Shown here one piece after another: positions 51,647 to 60,489 of a DNA stretch of 64,000 nucleotides. Source of the DNA: Sphingobacterium spiritivorum (GTDB lineage: Bacteria > Bacteroidota > Bacteroidia > Sphingobacteriales > Sphingobacteriaceae); contig NZ_CP068083.1 of assembly GCF_016725325.1 (NCBI RefSeq), positions 4,340,001 through 4,404,000 of the forward strand, written 5' to 3'. The position numbers and the translations under genes were made by a program. The notes below the pieces were generated by a model. It saw nothing but the letters and a program-made list of their open reading frames with translations. It did not search any database and was not told where the DNA came from. The first letter of the stretch is position 1, and the number at the start of each line of letters is the position of its first letter.

Positions 51647-52696
51647 ATGCTAAGACACGGTAGCCTTTTTTCGGGCATCGGCGGTTTTGACATCGCCGCT
51701 TCATGGATGGGTTGGCAAAACGTTTTCTCCTGCGAGAAAGACCCGTTCTGCCGAACTGTTCTCAAACACTATTGGCCAAATACAGCACACTATGAAGACA
51801 TCTACGATTTTCGGGCAACTCACTTTCGAGGACACATCGACATCATCAGCGGAGGGTTTCCCTGCCAGCCGTTCAGTCAGGCCGGACGGCGAAAGGGGGC
51901 GAAAGATGACCGTTACCTCTTCCCGGAGACTATCCGAATTATTAAGGAAGCACGGCCGGAGTGGATCGTTCTTGAAAACGTTACTGGACTCTTCACCATT
52001 CTCGAACCCGATAGTCTTTCTCAAATGGAGATCAAAGCGATTGAGCTTTTTTGTCAGGACGGTGAACAACCTGCAACAAGCACCATCATCCGACTCCAAC
52101 GACGAGTTATCGGAAGCATCATTTCAGAAATCGGGTCAGCAGGATATGTACTACCGACACTTGAAGACGGCACGCCAATCGTTCTGTGTATTCCGGCTGC
52201 TGCCGTTGGCGCTCCACACCAACGGGATCGGGTTTGGTTTGTTGCCCACGCCAACCGCCACCGAGATAAGCAACATAAAAACGACAATCGAGCAGGCAGA
52301 GGACAGGCGACGGCTAAAGGACAGGAAGAACGAGAGGGGCAACGGCGGTCAGGTCTCCTTGACGGATTTTCTGGTGTACCATGCCCTGATCTCCCTATGG
52401 AGCCCGGCAGAGGACTTAGCCGAGAGGATGCCCCAAGAAATACAGAAGCGTTTGCTAAAAGTACTACCGACAGCGGAGCAGATCGATGGCACGAAATTCC
52501 CCTATGGACGGGATGGCCAACTGAATCCCCGTTTTGTGGCCGAGATGATGGGCTTTCCGAAAGACTGGACGGAGTTACCTTTCCGACATGGCGTGCCGAA
52601 AGCATAAAAGCCTACGGAAATGCCATCGTTCCGCAGGTCGCCCTTGAAATCTTTAGGGCGATACAGTCCGTCACCCTGAACCAAAAAGCACCATGA
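51647..52696 (+). CDS. DNA (cytosine-5) methyltransferase
   Basis: A 349-residue C5 DNA methyltransferase. Motif I is GSLFSGIGGFDIAA, motif IV GGFPCQPFSQAG with catalytic Cys73, motif VI VLENVTG with Glu110, motif VIII HQRDRVWFVA (192-195), and motifs IX/X are near the end (ESIKAYGNAIVPQVALEIF). The target-recognition part is short. No restriction enzyme gene is adjacent, so it is probably an orphan that protects the element from host restriction. A second long frame lies entirely inside it. Confidence 0.93.
   Translation: MLRHGSLFSGIGGFDIAASWMGWQNVFSCEKDPFCRTVLKHYWPNTAHYEDIYDFRATHFRGHIDIISGGFPCQPFSQAGRRKGAKDDRYLFPETIRIIKEARPEWIVLENVTGLFTILEPDSLSQMEIKAIELFCQDGEQPATSTIIRLQRRVIGSIISEIGSAGYVLPTLEDGTPIVLCIPAAAVGAPHQRDRVWFVAHANRHRDKQHKNDNRAGRGQATAKGQEEREGQRRSGLLDGFSGVPCPDLPMEPGRGLSREDAPRNTEAFAKSTTDSGADRWHEIPLWTGWPTESPFCGRDDGLSERLDGVTFPTWRAESIKAYGNAIVPQVALEIFRAIQSVTLNQKAP
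51792..52607 (+). CDS. Overlapping +1-frame ORF inside the methyltransferase gene
   Basis: A 271-codon ORF from ATG 51792 (306 from TTG 51687), wholly inside the methyltransferase gene in the +1 frame. Protein-like segments include PASRSVRPDGERGRKMTVTS, SGSFLKTLLDSS, GLLPTPTATE, and near the end LNPRFVAEMMGFPKDWTEL. From memory, the LPTPTA and LNPRFVxxMMGFPxxWT motifs recur in stand-alone phage and ICE proteins linked to DNA methylation, which would make this a real second gene; no search was run. No function is known. Confidence 0.45.
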   Translation: MKTSTIFGQLTFEDTSTSSAEGFPASRSVRPDGERGRKMTVTSSRRLSELLRKHGRSGSFLKTLLDSSPFSNPIVFLKWRSKRLSFFVRTVNNLQQAPSSDSNDELSEASFQKSGQQDMYYRHLKTARQSFCVFRLLPLALHTNGIGFGLLPTPTATEISNIKTTIEQAEDRRRLKDRKNERGNGGQVSLTDFLVYHALISLWSPAEDLAERMPQEIQKRLLKVLPTAEQIDGTKFPYGRDGQLNPRFVAEMMGFPKDWTELPFRHGVPKA

Positions 52697-53103
52697 AGAA
52701 CAGAATAAAAAAGAGAAAGTCCGCATCCCATGAACAACGATCCCGACGTTTTGAACTCCGGTTGAGCGAAGCAGAACGCACGCAGTTTCTTGATCTTGAA
52801 AAAGCACTTGGTCTAAGCCGTGCAGACATCGTGCGTATCCGAGTACTCCAACATTCCAAAAAGATGCTGGTCAATACCGCCGAAATCATGAAACTACTGG
52901 ACGGTATCGGTACAGAGATCGGCCGATCCGGCAACAACATCAATCAATTGGCAAAGCACGCCAATACCCTGCAACAACAGGGAATGTTACATTCCAACTT
53001 GATCCGTGACCTTGCGCCATTGCTTACCGAATATATCAGATTGCAACGGAGGTTGGAACAATCCATTCGGCAGCTCATTAGGCTTATAAGGGGGCAGACA
53101 TGA
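52693..53103 (+). CDS. mobA: Mobilization accessory protein (MobA/MobC family)
   Basis: A 136-residue protein with an N-terminal ribbon-helix-helix part (RRFELRLSEAERTQFLDLEK, ALGLSRADIVRIRVL) and the family signature IGRSGNNINQLAKHANTL. It binds oriT and recruits the relaxase. It overlaps the methyltransferase end and the relaxase start by 4 bp each. Confidence 0.9.
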   Translation: MKNRIKKRKSASHEQRSRRFELRLSEAERTQFLDLEKALGLSRADIVRIRVLQHSKKMLVNTAEIMKLLDGIGTEIGRSGNNINQLAKHANTLQQQGMLHSNLIRDLAPLLTEYIRLQRRLEQSIRQLIRLIRGQT

Positions 53104-54347
53104 TCGTTAAGATACTCGACCCGTCCACCACATTCAAAGGAGTGCGTTACAACACGAACAAAGTGGATAAGGATAAAGGCGAACTGATGAAAGTGGCAAA
53201 TTTCGGTGCTTTGCAAGCCCTGCAAAATCTCCGTCCAAGAGATTACGTCAATTATCTGGAAGCCCAATCCGCAGCCAGTAGCCGCACGAAATACCCACAG
53301 CTCCACGCGGTCATTTCCTGCAAAGGGCGTTCGCATAGCAAAGAAGAACTAACCACCATCGCAGAGCAATGGTTGAGCGGTATGGGCTACGGTGAACAAC
53401 CCTATCTCTTGGTATTCCATAAGGATACGGCAAACAATCACATTCATATCGTCTCCACACGGGTAGGCCGGGACGGCAAAAAGATAAACGACAGTTTTGA
53501 GAAAATCCGTGCCTACGAAGTGTTAAACCGTGTCGTTGGCGTGGACGAAAAGCAACAAGCCAATAAGGACATCGAAAAGGCTCTGGATTATAGTTTCTCC
53601 ACACGGACGCAATTCATGATGGTGCTTGAAGCGCAGGGTTATTCCCTCAAACTGTCAGATGGGAAATATCAGATCAGCCGTTACGGCAAAAGACAAGGCA
53701 CGGTTTCTTTGGAACAAGTGGACACCAAAATTGGTACTTTCAGCAAAGACATCAATCGGTTGGCACAGCTCCGAGCTGTCTTTGCTAAGTATCAAAGCCA
53801 ATACGATCCGGCGGTGGTTCACACTCCGGCTCCACTTCCCGGCAATAGGCCGTCCGCACCATCGGGCTATACGTCGGCAATGGCACAAATGCTATCGGAC
53901 AAATTTGGGGTACAGATCATATTCCACGGTAAGGACGGGAAACCGCCATACGGCTACACCGTGATAGACCATTCGAGGAAGATGGTCTACAAGGGCAAAG
54001 ACCTTATGCCATTGGCTGAATTTATCGCACCATCGGAAGATAGACCCAAAATATCGCCTAAAGCGGATATAACGAACCCTACTCTAAAGGGGTGTGTATT
54101 CCGGCCCGAAGAAACAATCACCGAAAACGGTTATGTGCAATCAGCCAAAGACGACTTCGCAGAACCGAACGAAAAAGAACGGAAATCGACATCCGAAGAA
54201 ACCACCATAGTTGCCGATTATGTACATGGAACAGCCGAGCAATGGATACCGAATATCCAGATCGATATTTCCGACGACATCGACGACGAGGCGATCCACG
54301 GGCGCAACCGTAGACGTAAGCGCAAAGCCCGGACGAATACCCGTTGA
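53100..54347 (+). CDS. mobB: Relaxase/mobilization nuclease (MobB, VirD2-like)
   Basis: A 415-residue relaxase that nicks oriT and leads the transferred strand. The histidine motif is HKDTANNHIHIVSTRV with His107, His114 and His116; the upstream LHAVISCKGRSHSKEEL completes the domain. The catalytic Tyr near the N-terminus is probably Tyr17 (GVRYNTNKV). The C-terminus is basic (RNRRRKRKARTNTR). The family is MOBP-type, as in Bacteroidota ICEs. Confidence 0.92.
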   Translation: MIVKILDPSTTFKGVRYNTNKVDKDKGELMKVANFGALQALQNLRPRDYVNYLEAQSAASSRTKYPQLHAVISCKGRSHSKEELTTIAEQWLSGMGYGEQPYLLVFHKDTANNHIHIVSTRVGRDGKKINDSFEKIRAYEVLNRVVGVDEKQQANKDIEKALDYSFSTRTQFMMVLEAQGYSLKLSDGKYQISRYGKRQGTVSLEQVDTKIGTFSKDINRLAQLRAVFAKYQSQYDPAVVHTPAPLPGNRPSAPSGYTSAMAQMLSDKFGVQIIFHGKDGKPPYGYTVIDHSRKMVYKGKDLMPLAEFIAPSEDRPKISPKADITNPTLKGCVFRPEETITENGYVQSAKDDFAEPNEKERKSTSEETTIVADYVHGTAEQWIPNIQIDISDDIDDEAIHGRNRRRKRKARTNTR

Positions 54348-54385
54348 CGCCCCCTTATTAACAACACCATTAAACCCAATGCACT

Positions 54386-55021
54386 ATGCTCATACTTATA
54401 GGAAACCAAAAAGGCGGAGCGGGAAAAAGCACGCTCACCCTGCTGCTCGCCAACTACCTGACCCAGCAACAAGAACGGCGGGTTACGGTGCTCGATATGG
54501 ACTATCAGCAATCACTTTCCGCTAAAGCCGAGAAAGCAAAGATTCTGGAAAATGAACCGCTGTACGAAATCGTTCCAGCCGACCTCAGCCATTTTCCGGC
54601 AATGCAACGGAAATTGGGAAAAGCACGGAATGAAATCGTACTGATAGACCTGCCGGGCAAGATGGACGACGACGGGTTGATACCCATATTCGCCGCCGCC
54701 GATGCGGTGCTCTGTCCGTTTGCCTTTGACGAATTTTCCGTGGATTCGACATTGCTGTTTGCAATGGTCATCGGCAAGATCAACAAGAGAGCGCCCCTCA
54801 TTTTTGTACCGAACCGTATCAAGAACACCGTCAAATACGAAACCCGGACGGAAGTCGAAAAGGTACTGCGAGGCTTTGGCACGGTCGCCCCCGGTCTGCC
54901 GGATCGCATAGATTTCCAGCGGATAAATACGTTCCAGACACCGATCATCCTGTATCCCGTTGTGCTACCGCTCTTAGGCCTAATCTATGAACAATACATT
55001 GCTAAGGAGGAACCATCATGA
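54386..55021 (+). CDS. traA: ParA-family ATPase TraA
   Basis: A 211-residue ParA/MinD-type ATPase. Walker A is GNQKGGAGKST (6-16), then VLDMDYQQS (Walker A') and IVLIDLPGKMDD (Walker B). In Bacteroidota ICEs this is TraA, first of the transfer operon. It overlaps traB by 4 bp. Its exact role in conjugation is uncertain. Confidence 0.9.
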   Translation: MLILIGNQKGGAGKSTLTLLLANYLTQQQERRVTVLDMDYQQSLSAKAEKAKILENEPLYEIVPADLSHFPAMQRKLGKARNEIVLIDLPGKMDDDGLIPIFAAADAVLCPFAFDEFSVDSTLLFAMVIGKINKRAPLIFVPNRIKNTVKYETRTEVEKVLRGFGTVAPGLPDRIDFQRINTFQTPIILYPVVLPLLGLIYEQYIAKEEPS

Positions 55022-55365
55022 GCGGAATAAAAAGCCTTGCCGATGAGCTTCGGGATTCCATGCGGAAAGACAGACAGCCGCAGACTAAAGAAATCCCCAC
55101 GGAACAGCCCCCAAAGGATACGCCAAAGAAAAAAGCGGAAACGTTGGAACACTTATTTGACAGTATCCTAAACCATGAACTGACCGGACGGGAAAGATTA
55201 TTGATCCGCTTGGACGACAAAACCCTTTTCCTGCTCAAACAACTGAAAGTTGCCAAAGGCATCGATATGAACAAGATCATCGCCTACAGCCTGCACCTGT
55301 TTCTAAAAACCCACCCCGAAATTTCCCGATACATCAAAGAACACATTAAAACCCTTGATCTATGA
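55018..55365 (+). CDS. traB: TraB-like protein (DUF3408-like)
   Basis: A 115-residue protein with a charged, disordered N-terminal half (MRKDRQPQTKEIPTEQPPKD) and a helical C-terminal part (LLIRLDDKTLFLLKQLKVAK, MNKIIAYSLHLFLKTHPEI) of ribbon-helix-helix look. It pairs with the ParA-type TraA, like a ParB-type or DNA-binding partner (inference). It overlaps both neighbours by 4 bp. Confidence 0.72.
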   Translation: MSGIKSLADELRDSMRKDRQPQTKEIPTEQPPKDTPKKKAETLEHLFDSILNHELTGRERLLIRLDDKTLFLLKQLKVAKGIDMNKIIAYSLHLFLKTHPEISRYIKEHIKTLDL

Positions 55366-55682
55366 ACTGGACACAATTCCTGCTCGGCGTTATCGCCGTC
55401 TATGGCATCTACTATGCCCTAAACGTACTGTATGACCTGTTTATCCATCGCCGTGCTCCGACTACGGGCGATGGAGGAAACGAATTGGTATTCGATGAAG
55501 ATTCACCGCCCGAAAGGGTTGTTTCCGAACCATCCAAAGTAGCAATAGAACCGATGGTAAAAGACGGAAAATCCGTTATCTCGTCAGGCCCCCTGCAATC
55601 CACGGGGGGCATAACCATAAAGGAACTTGTTTCGCTCGCACAAAACAACGTAATCGAGTACACCAAAGCCATCCCCTACTAA
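55362..55682 (+). CDS. Single-pass membrane transfer protein (TraD position)
   Basis: A 106-residue protein with one N-terminal membrane segment (WTQFLLGVIAVYGIYYALNVLY) and a soluble C-terminal part containing GGITIKELVSLAQNNVIEYT. Its place between traB and traE matches the small TraC/TraD proteins of Bacteroidota ICEs. Function unknown. Confidence 0.65.
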   Translation: MNWTQFLLGVIAVYGIYYALNVLYDLFIHRRAPTTGDGGNELVFDEDSPPERVVSEPSKVAIEPMVKDGKSVISSGPLQSTGGITIKELVSLAQNNVIEYTKAIPY

Positions 55683-55690
55683 ATCCAATT

Positions 55691-55996
55691 ATGCAATCCA
55701 TCCGTTTTTTGACAGTATTCCTTACTGTCATTTTTTTTGCCCTGTACGCCACCGCCCAGCCCGGTCTTGCCGAGTTTAGGGAAGTGCGCAGGGAAGTCAA
55801 TACTTGGTATTACAACTTCTCTGACCTTGCCTTTGTCATCGGTGCTGTATGCGGACTGCTCGGAGGACTACGGGTGTACAGCAACTGGCAATCCGGCAAG
55901 CATCACATCGATGCGCAGGTCATGGGGTGGTTCTTTTCCTGCCTGTTCCTGTCGCTCGTCGGCGCCGCACTAAAAGCCCTGTTCGGGGTAAACTAA
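55691..55996 (+). CDS. TraE-family (DUF4134) membrane protein
   Basis: A 101-residue protein with a signal peptide (MQSIRFLTVFLTVIFFALYA, cleaved near TAQ) and two membrane segments (FVIGAVCGLLGGLRVYSNWQ, GWFFSCLFLSLVGAALKALF). This is the DUF4134 pattern, comparable to VirB2/VirB3-level subunits. It is a paralogue of the next gene. Confidence 0.85.
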   Translation: MQSIRFLTVFLTVIFFALYATAQPGLAEFREVRREVNTWYYNFSDLAFVIGAVCGLLGGLRVYSNWQSGKHHIDAQVMGWFFSCLFLSLVGAALKALFGVN

Positions 55997-56036
55997 TAGC
56001 CAATCATTTTTCATTCACTTTTTATCCATTATCTCT

Positions 56037-56345
56037 ATGACAGTAAACACTAAAAAACTGTTTGCCGTGGCCGCACTTTCATTGTCAGCGGTCCAATCAA
56101 CATTCGCACAAGGCGGTACAGTAGGTATCGATGCCGCCACATCTTCGCTTACCAGCTATGTCGATCCAATTTCGACGCTCATTCTCGCCATCGGTGCGGT
56201 GGTCGGGCTCATTGGGGGAATACGGGTGTACATCAAGTGGAACAGCGGAGATCAGGACATCAATAAGGAACTGATGTCGTGGGGCGGTTCCTGTCTATTC
56301 TTGGTACTCGTGTCGGTGGTCATTAAAGCGTTTTTCGGCGTATGA
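56037..56345 (+). CDS. traE: TraE (DUF4134) conjugative transfer protein
   Basis: A 102-residue DUF4134 protein with a signal peptide (LFAVAALSLSAVQSTFAQ) and two membrane segments (LILAIGAVVGLIGGIRVYIK, SWGGSCLFLVLVSVVIKAFF). It shares the GGxRVYxxW motif with the preceding copy. It is probably a pilin-like inner-membrane subunit (VirB2-like; inference). Confidence 0.88.
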   Translation: MTVNTKKLFAVAALSLSAVQSTFAQGGTVGIDAATSSLTSYVDPISTLILAIGAVVGLIGGIRVYIKWNSGDQDINKELMSWGGSCLFLVLVSVVIKAFFGV

Positions 56346-56713
56346 CACACGGGCGTTATCCGATCTATAAGGGGCTTCAAAAGCCCCTTATCTACCGAGG
56401 TTTCAAGGGAAAGTTTATCTATTGGGGCATAGGTTCCCTTATCGGCGGTCTGGCCATCGGCGGACTTATCGGTGCAATTACCAATCTCTTTCTCGGTGGC
56501 TTCGCAACCCTTGCCCTGATGGGTGCAGGACTTGCCTACACATTCATGAAACAAGGTGACGGTCTCCATGACAAAACCCGCCACCGTGGCGCATTTATCC
56601 ATCCTGCCCATTTATCGATCAGCTATGAAACCGAACCCGATTTATCGGGTGAGCTCTCATCAGCCATTAAAAACAGACAAACCGATGAAAACAGAGAGAA
56701 AGACAACCTTTGA
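56342..56713 (+). CDS. traF: TraF (DUF4133) conjugative transfer protein
   Basis: A 123-residue protein with the N-terminal YPIYKGLQKPLIYRGFKGKF typical of DUF4133/TraF and two membrane segments (about 28-60). It corresponds to VirB3 in type IV systems and overlaps traE by 4 bp and traG by 29 bp. Confidence 0.87.
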   Translation: MTHGRYPIYKGLQKPLIYRGFKGKFIYWGIGSLIGGLAIGGLIGAITNLFLGGFATLALMGAGLAYTFMKQGDGLHDKTRHRGAFIHPAHLSISYETEPDLSGELSSAIKNRQTDENREKDNL

Positions 56714-59174
56714 AATGCCCTATGTGGGTATTGACCATTATCAGGGAATGTCGGTACTGTACGGCGACCGTGGTGATTTTTCAGTCGTTATGCGATTGAC
56801 CAATCCCGTCTTACAGTATGGCGCCGATCCCGAAGCCTATACCGTTTTCCAACAAGTCTTGCTGAACGTCATCAAGATACTTGGCGAGGGGCATATCATC
56901 CAAAAACACGACGTATTTATCAAACGGAAATACCGCCCCAAACCCGCATCCGAATTTTTGGAACAGAAATACCAGGAACATTTTGAGGGTCGGGAATACA
57001 CCGAGATCAGAACCTACCTAACGGTGACCCGTCAGGTCAAAAAAGGGGCATTCTATACCTATGACAAAAAAGTGCTTGTCACTTTCGGGCAGAACATGGC
57101 TAAAGTCTTTGACCTGCTTTCGGGTGCTGCCCTTAATCCCTCATATCTTACGGAAGCCGAAATAAACCGCTTTGTAAACAGGGTGCTCTGCATGGAGTTT
57201 GAGCAACCCCACATCACATTGGACAATCTCCGCTGCGGAGACCGTGAGTTGCAAATAGGTGACCGGGCCGTCCGCTGTATCAGTATGGTCAACACCGATT
57301 CGGTTGACCTGCCCGAAAAGGTCGGATCGTTCACCGCCCGAACCGAAACAAACGGTATGCGTGATTTTCCGGTAGACAACCTTTTTTTCCTGCACAATGT
57401 TCCCGGTTATCGCACCATTATATATAACCAGCTATTGGAGATACCCAGCCAACAGATCACGTTGGGTAAACTTGAAGTAAAGCGTAAAAGGCATTCGAGT
57501 GTACCCGATCCGGCCAACCTCATGTGCGTGGAAGACATTGATCGATTGCTTGTAGACGTGGCCCGTGACAATCAACTATTGGTACACGCCCATTACTCCA
57601 TGATCGTATGTGCCGATACGGACAGGATCGACAAGACGGCCAATTTTATTGAAGCCGCATTGTTCCAACAGGGGATCATTCCCTCACGCAATGCCTACAA
57701 CCAATTGGAGCTGTTCCGGTGTGCCCTGCCGGGCAATGGCGTGGAACTGAAAAAATACGATTGGTTCCTGACTACCGCCGATGCCGCCCTTTGTTTCTTT
57801 TTCAAGGAACGGCTGCCGACCGACGAACCATCGGAATTTCTGCTAAGGTTTACCGACCGTCAAGGGGTGCCCGTGGCGATAGACCCATCGGATTTGGTTA
57901 TGCGCACTGGGCGCATAAAAAATCGCAATCGCTTCGTTTTGGGGAGCAGTGGTACGGGTAAAAGTTATGCCATAAATGCGATCTGTCAGCAGTACCTGCA
58001 ATACAACACGGACGTGGTGATCGTGGATGTGGGGCATTCCTATTCCGGTCTTTGCAGTACCTATGGGGGCAAGTACATCACCTATTCGGAAGAAAAGCCC
58101 ATCACGATGAACCCCTTTGCGATCAGCGAGGAAGAATACAACATCGAGAAAAAGGATTTCTTGATAACGTTGATCTGCCTGCTCTGGAAAGGTTCCGAGG
58201 GTACGGTGACCACAGTAGAGCGAGACGTAATTTCCAATGTCATTTCAGCCTATTACGCCCATCATTTCGATAAGGCCATCGAAGACCGAGTAGACAAACT
58301 GGACTTTAATTCCTTTTATGAATTTGCTGTTCGGAAAATCCCCGATATAAGGAATGAGGAAAGCATTGCTTTTGACGTGGAGGAATTTCGGTTCGTGCTA
58401 AAGAAGTTTTACCGAGGAGGCGAATATGAAGCCATATTGAACGAGGAAGCCGACCAATCCCTGTTCAACGAGCAATTCATAGTCTATGAAATTGACAATA
58501 TACAGAATAACAAGACGTTGCTGCCCATTGTCACGCTCATAATCATGGATCTGTTCGTGCAGAAGATGCGCCACCGGAAGAACCGCCGGAAAACGCTGAT
58601 CTTGGAGGAAGCATGGCGGGCCATTTCGTCGCCCATGATGGCAAATTTCCTTTTATACCTGAACAAGACCGTACGGAAATTCTGGGGGGAAATCATCGAG
58701 GTGACACAGGAGATCAACGACATCATCGGCAACCCCATCATCAAGGACAGCATCATAAACAATTCGGACACCATCATCCTGCTGCAACAGAACGAAGCCG
58801 ACTTTAGAAAGGTTGCCGAATTGCTGTCCATCAACGAAGCGGAGCAAAAAAAGATTTTCACGATCAACCGTCTGGACAACAAGGACGGACGTGCCCGTTT
58901 CAACGAGTTCTATATCCGTCGGGGAAATACGGGCGAAGTGTACGGTGTGGAGGTTAGCATTTACCACCACTTGGCATTCACGACCGAAAAACCCGAAAAA
59001 AGTGCCGTGGAGATTTACGCCAAACATCATGGCAGCTACCCGGCCGCCCTAACGGCGTTTGTCTCCGACATGGAAAAGAGCGGTCTTGCATTGGGCGATT
59101 TTGTGCAAAGGGTGAACGAGAACAACGCGCCCGTTGAAACACAAAGAGAATATTTTAAACCTGATTTTACATGA
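56685..59174 (+). CDS. traG: TraG conjugation ATPase (VirB4-like)
   Basis: An 829-residue VirB4-type ATPase powering the mating apparatus. The start is at MKTERKTTFEMPYVG; an upstream codon would add 43 residues that overlap traF. The N-terminal half is the VirB4 domain. Walker A is GSSGTGKS (420-427); Walker B is near 640 (TLILEEAWRA). A C-terminal helical part ends in VETQREYFKPDF. It overlaps the next gene by 4 bp. Confidence 0.94.
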   Translation: MKTERKTTFEMPYVGIDHYQGMSVLYGDRGDFSVVMRLTNPVLQYGADPEAYTVFQQVLLNVIKILGEGHIIQKHDVFIKRKYRPKPASEFLEQKYQEHFEGREYTEIRTYLTVTRQVKKGAFYTYDKKVLVTFGQNMAKVFDLLSGAALNPSYLTEAEINRFVNRVLCMEFEQPHITLDNLRCGDRELQIGDRAVRCISMVNTDSVDLPEKVGSFTARTETNGMRDFPVDNLFFLHNVPGYRTIIYNQLLEIPSQQITLGKLEVKRKRHSSVPDPANLMCVEDIDRLLVDVARDNQLLVHAHYSMIVCADTDRIDKTANFIEAALFQQGIIPSRNAYNQLELFRCALPGNGVELKKYDWFLTTADAALCFFFKERLPTDEPSEFLLRFTDRQGVPVAIDPSDLVMRTGRIKNRNRFVLGSSGTGKSYAINAICQQYLQYNTDVVIVDVGHSYSGLCSTYGGKYITYSEEKPITMNPFAISEEEYNIEKKDFLITLICLLWKGSEGTVTTVERDVISNVISAYYAHHFDKAIEDRVDKLDFNSFYEFAVRKIPDIRNEESIAFDVEEFRFVLKKFYRGGEYEAILNEEADQSLFNEQFIVYEIDNIQNNKTLLPIVTLIIMDLFVQKMRHRKNRRKTLILEEAWRAISSPMMANFLLYLNKTVRKFWGEIIEVTQEINDIIGNPIIKDSIINNSDTIILLQQNEADFRKVAELLSINEAEQKKIFTINRLDNKDGRARFNEFYIRRGNTGEVYGVEVSIYHHLAFTTEKPEKSAVEIYAKHHGSYPAALTAFVSDMEKSGLALGDFVQRVNENNAPVETQREYFKPDFT

Positions 59175-59833
59175 AACGATTTATTGCAATAACGATCCTG
59201 TCCTTTGCCGTTTTTTATGCAAGAGGACAGATTTACATCGACCCCGCCGTGGCAGCCGCGACGGGTGTCCATGCAGGTGTGATGAACAGCCAGCTCAACA
59301 ATGTGAATAGTAATCTTACGCTCATCCAGCGCGGCCAGATGGCCGTAACGGGCCAGCTCCTGATCGTGAACGATTTGCAGGATAAGATTTACAAAGGATT
59401 AAGTGAAGTTTCCGGCGTTGTCCGTTCCCTGCTCACCGTAAAGGACATTGCCAATATTTCCCTTGACATCGTTAACGACGTGGAAAAAGCAATGAACATC
59501 GCAAGGGGAAATCCGGCACTCCTATTATTTGCCGAAGCGGGCGCACGGGAATTTAAGACAAGGGCGACCAATCTATCTGCCGAAGTCAGCGCCTTTGTAC
59601 TGAAAGGCGGAAAGGACAACCTAATGGATTCGGGGGAAAGGGCAAAACTGTTAAACCGGATACGTACGGAATTGACCATCCTGCGAGGCGTAGCCTTTGG
59701 GATGCACAGAAGTATGTATTGGGCAAAACAACGCGGTATCCTTAATTCCCTTAATCCATACGCAGGTTTTATCAATATCGACAAACAGATTGCCGATGAC
59801 ATTATCCGTAATTCAAGATTGCTCAAACGATGA
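59171..59833 (+). CDS. Secreted conjugation protein in the VirB5 position, copy 1
   Basis: A 220-residue helical protein with a signal peptide (ending YARGQ). A C-terminal block from about residue 113 (GNPALLLFAEAGAREFK, LSAEVSAFVLKGGKDNLMD, FGMHRSMYWAK, NPYAGFINIDK) is closely shared with the gene at 60486. It lies directly after traG, where TraI/VirB5-like proteins are found. It is first of three linked genes with 4-bp overlaps. Confidence 0.7.
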   Translation: MKRFIAITILSFAVFYARGQIYIDPAVAAATGVHAGVMNSQLNNVNSNLTLIQRGQMAVTGQLLIVNDLQDKIYKGLSEVSGVVRSLLTVKDIANISLDIVNDVEKAMNIARGNPALLLFAEAGAREFKTRATNLSAEVSAFVLKGGKDNLMDSGERAKLLNRIRTELTILRGVAFGMHRSMYWAKQRGILNSLNPYAGFINIDKQIADDIIRNSRLLKR

Positions 59834-60489
59834 GATACATTATCCTAACTCTACTGCTTTTGGTCATCACCTTGACCAGAGCAAATGCACAGCTCAATGT
59901 GGAACTGATCCACCAATTGGTCGAACACAGCAAAGATGAATACGACCGCCAGATCACCGCAAGAAACCGACAAGCCATTACCTCGGCTAACGAGGAAGTA
60001 AACAAAGAAGAAACGTCAAAACTCAAAACCCGTTATCGGCAGTTGCACAGCCGTTTCCAGACCCTCGGTATGGCATTGCAGGGGCTTAGTATGGGGCTTG
60101 AATCCGCGCCAATAGTCACCGAGATCATAAACCAACAAAAAAGGATTGTAGGCATTGTGTCCACACACCCCGAATTTCTTTTGCTTGCCATCGATGCAGA
60201 AAAAGATATGGCAGAAAAAGCCGTGCAGCTTGCACGTTACCTGACCGGACTTTTTATCAGTATTAACGACCTCAACCAGATGAAAGCGAGCGACAGGAGA
60301 ATACTTTACGGACACGTCCTGCAGGAGCTTAGGAAGATCGCAGGAGCATCACGGGGGCTTGCGGCTACCCTATACTATTCGACACGAAAAAAGCTGCTCG
60401 ATTCCCTCAATCCGTTTTCCGGTTATATCAATGAGGACAGGCGTATAGTCGATAATATTTTAAGGCAATTGGAGGAATTTAAACCATGA
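59830..60489 (+). CDS. Secreted conjugation protein in the VirB5 position, copy 2 (divergent)
   Basis: A 219-residue helical protein with a signal peptide (LTLLLLVITLTRANAQ). It shares overall length and the ending LDSLNPFSGYINEDRRIVDN with its two neighbours but is much more diverged, with a coiled-coil-like first half (residues ~35-80). Probably a structural part of the mating channel (inference). Confidence 0.65.
   Translation: MRYIILTLLLLVITLTRANAQLNVELIHQLVEHSKDEYDRQITARNRQAITSANEEVNKEETSKLKTRYRQLHSRFQTLGMALQGLSMGLESAPIVTEIINQQKRIVGIVSTHPEFLLLAIDAEKDMAEKAVQLARYLTGLFISINDLNQMKASDRRILYGHVLQELRKIAGASRGLAATLYYSTRKKLLDSLNPFSGYINEDRRIVDNILRQLEEFKP

Noticed and set aside
51338..51765. Several overlapping frames on both strands upstream of the methyltransferase
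   Set aside because: They come from low-complexity and inverted-repeat sequence; none has motifs, and the minus-strand frame runs into the methyltransferase gene.
52054..52605. 183-codon minus-strand frame inside the methyltransferase gene
   Set aside because: Antisense shadow rich in Ser/Arg/Pro. Unlike the +1 plus-strand frame it has no recognisable motif.
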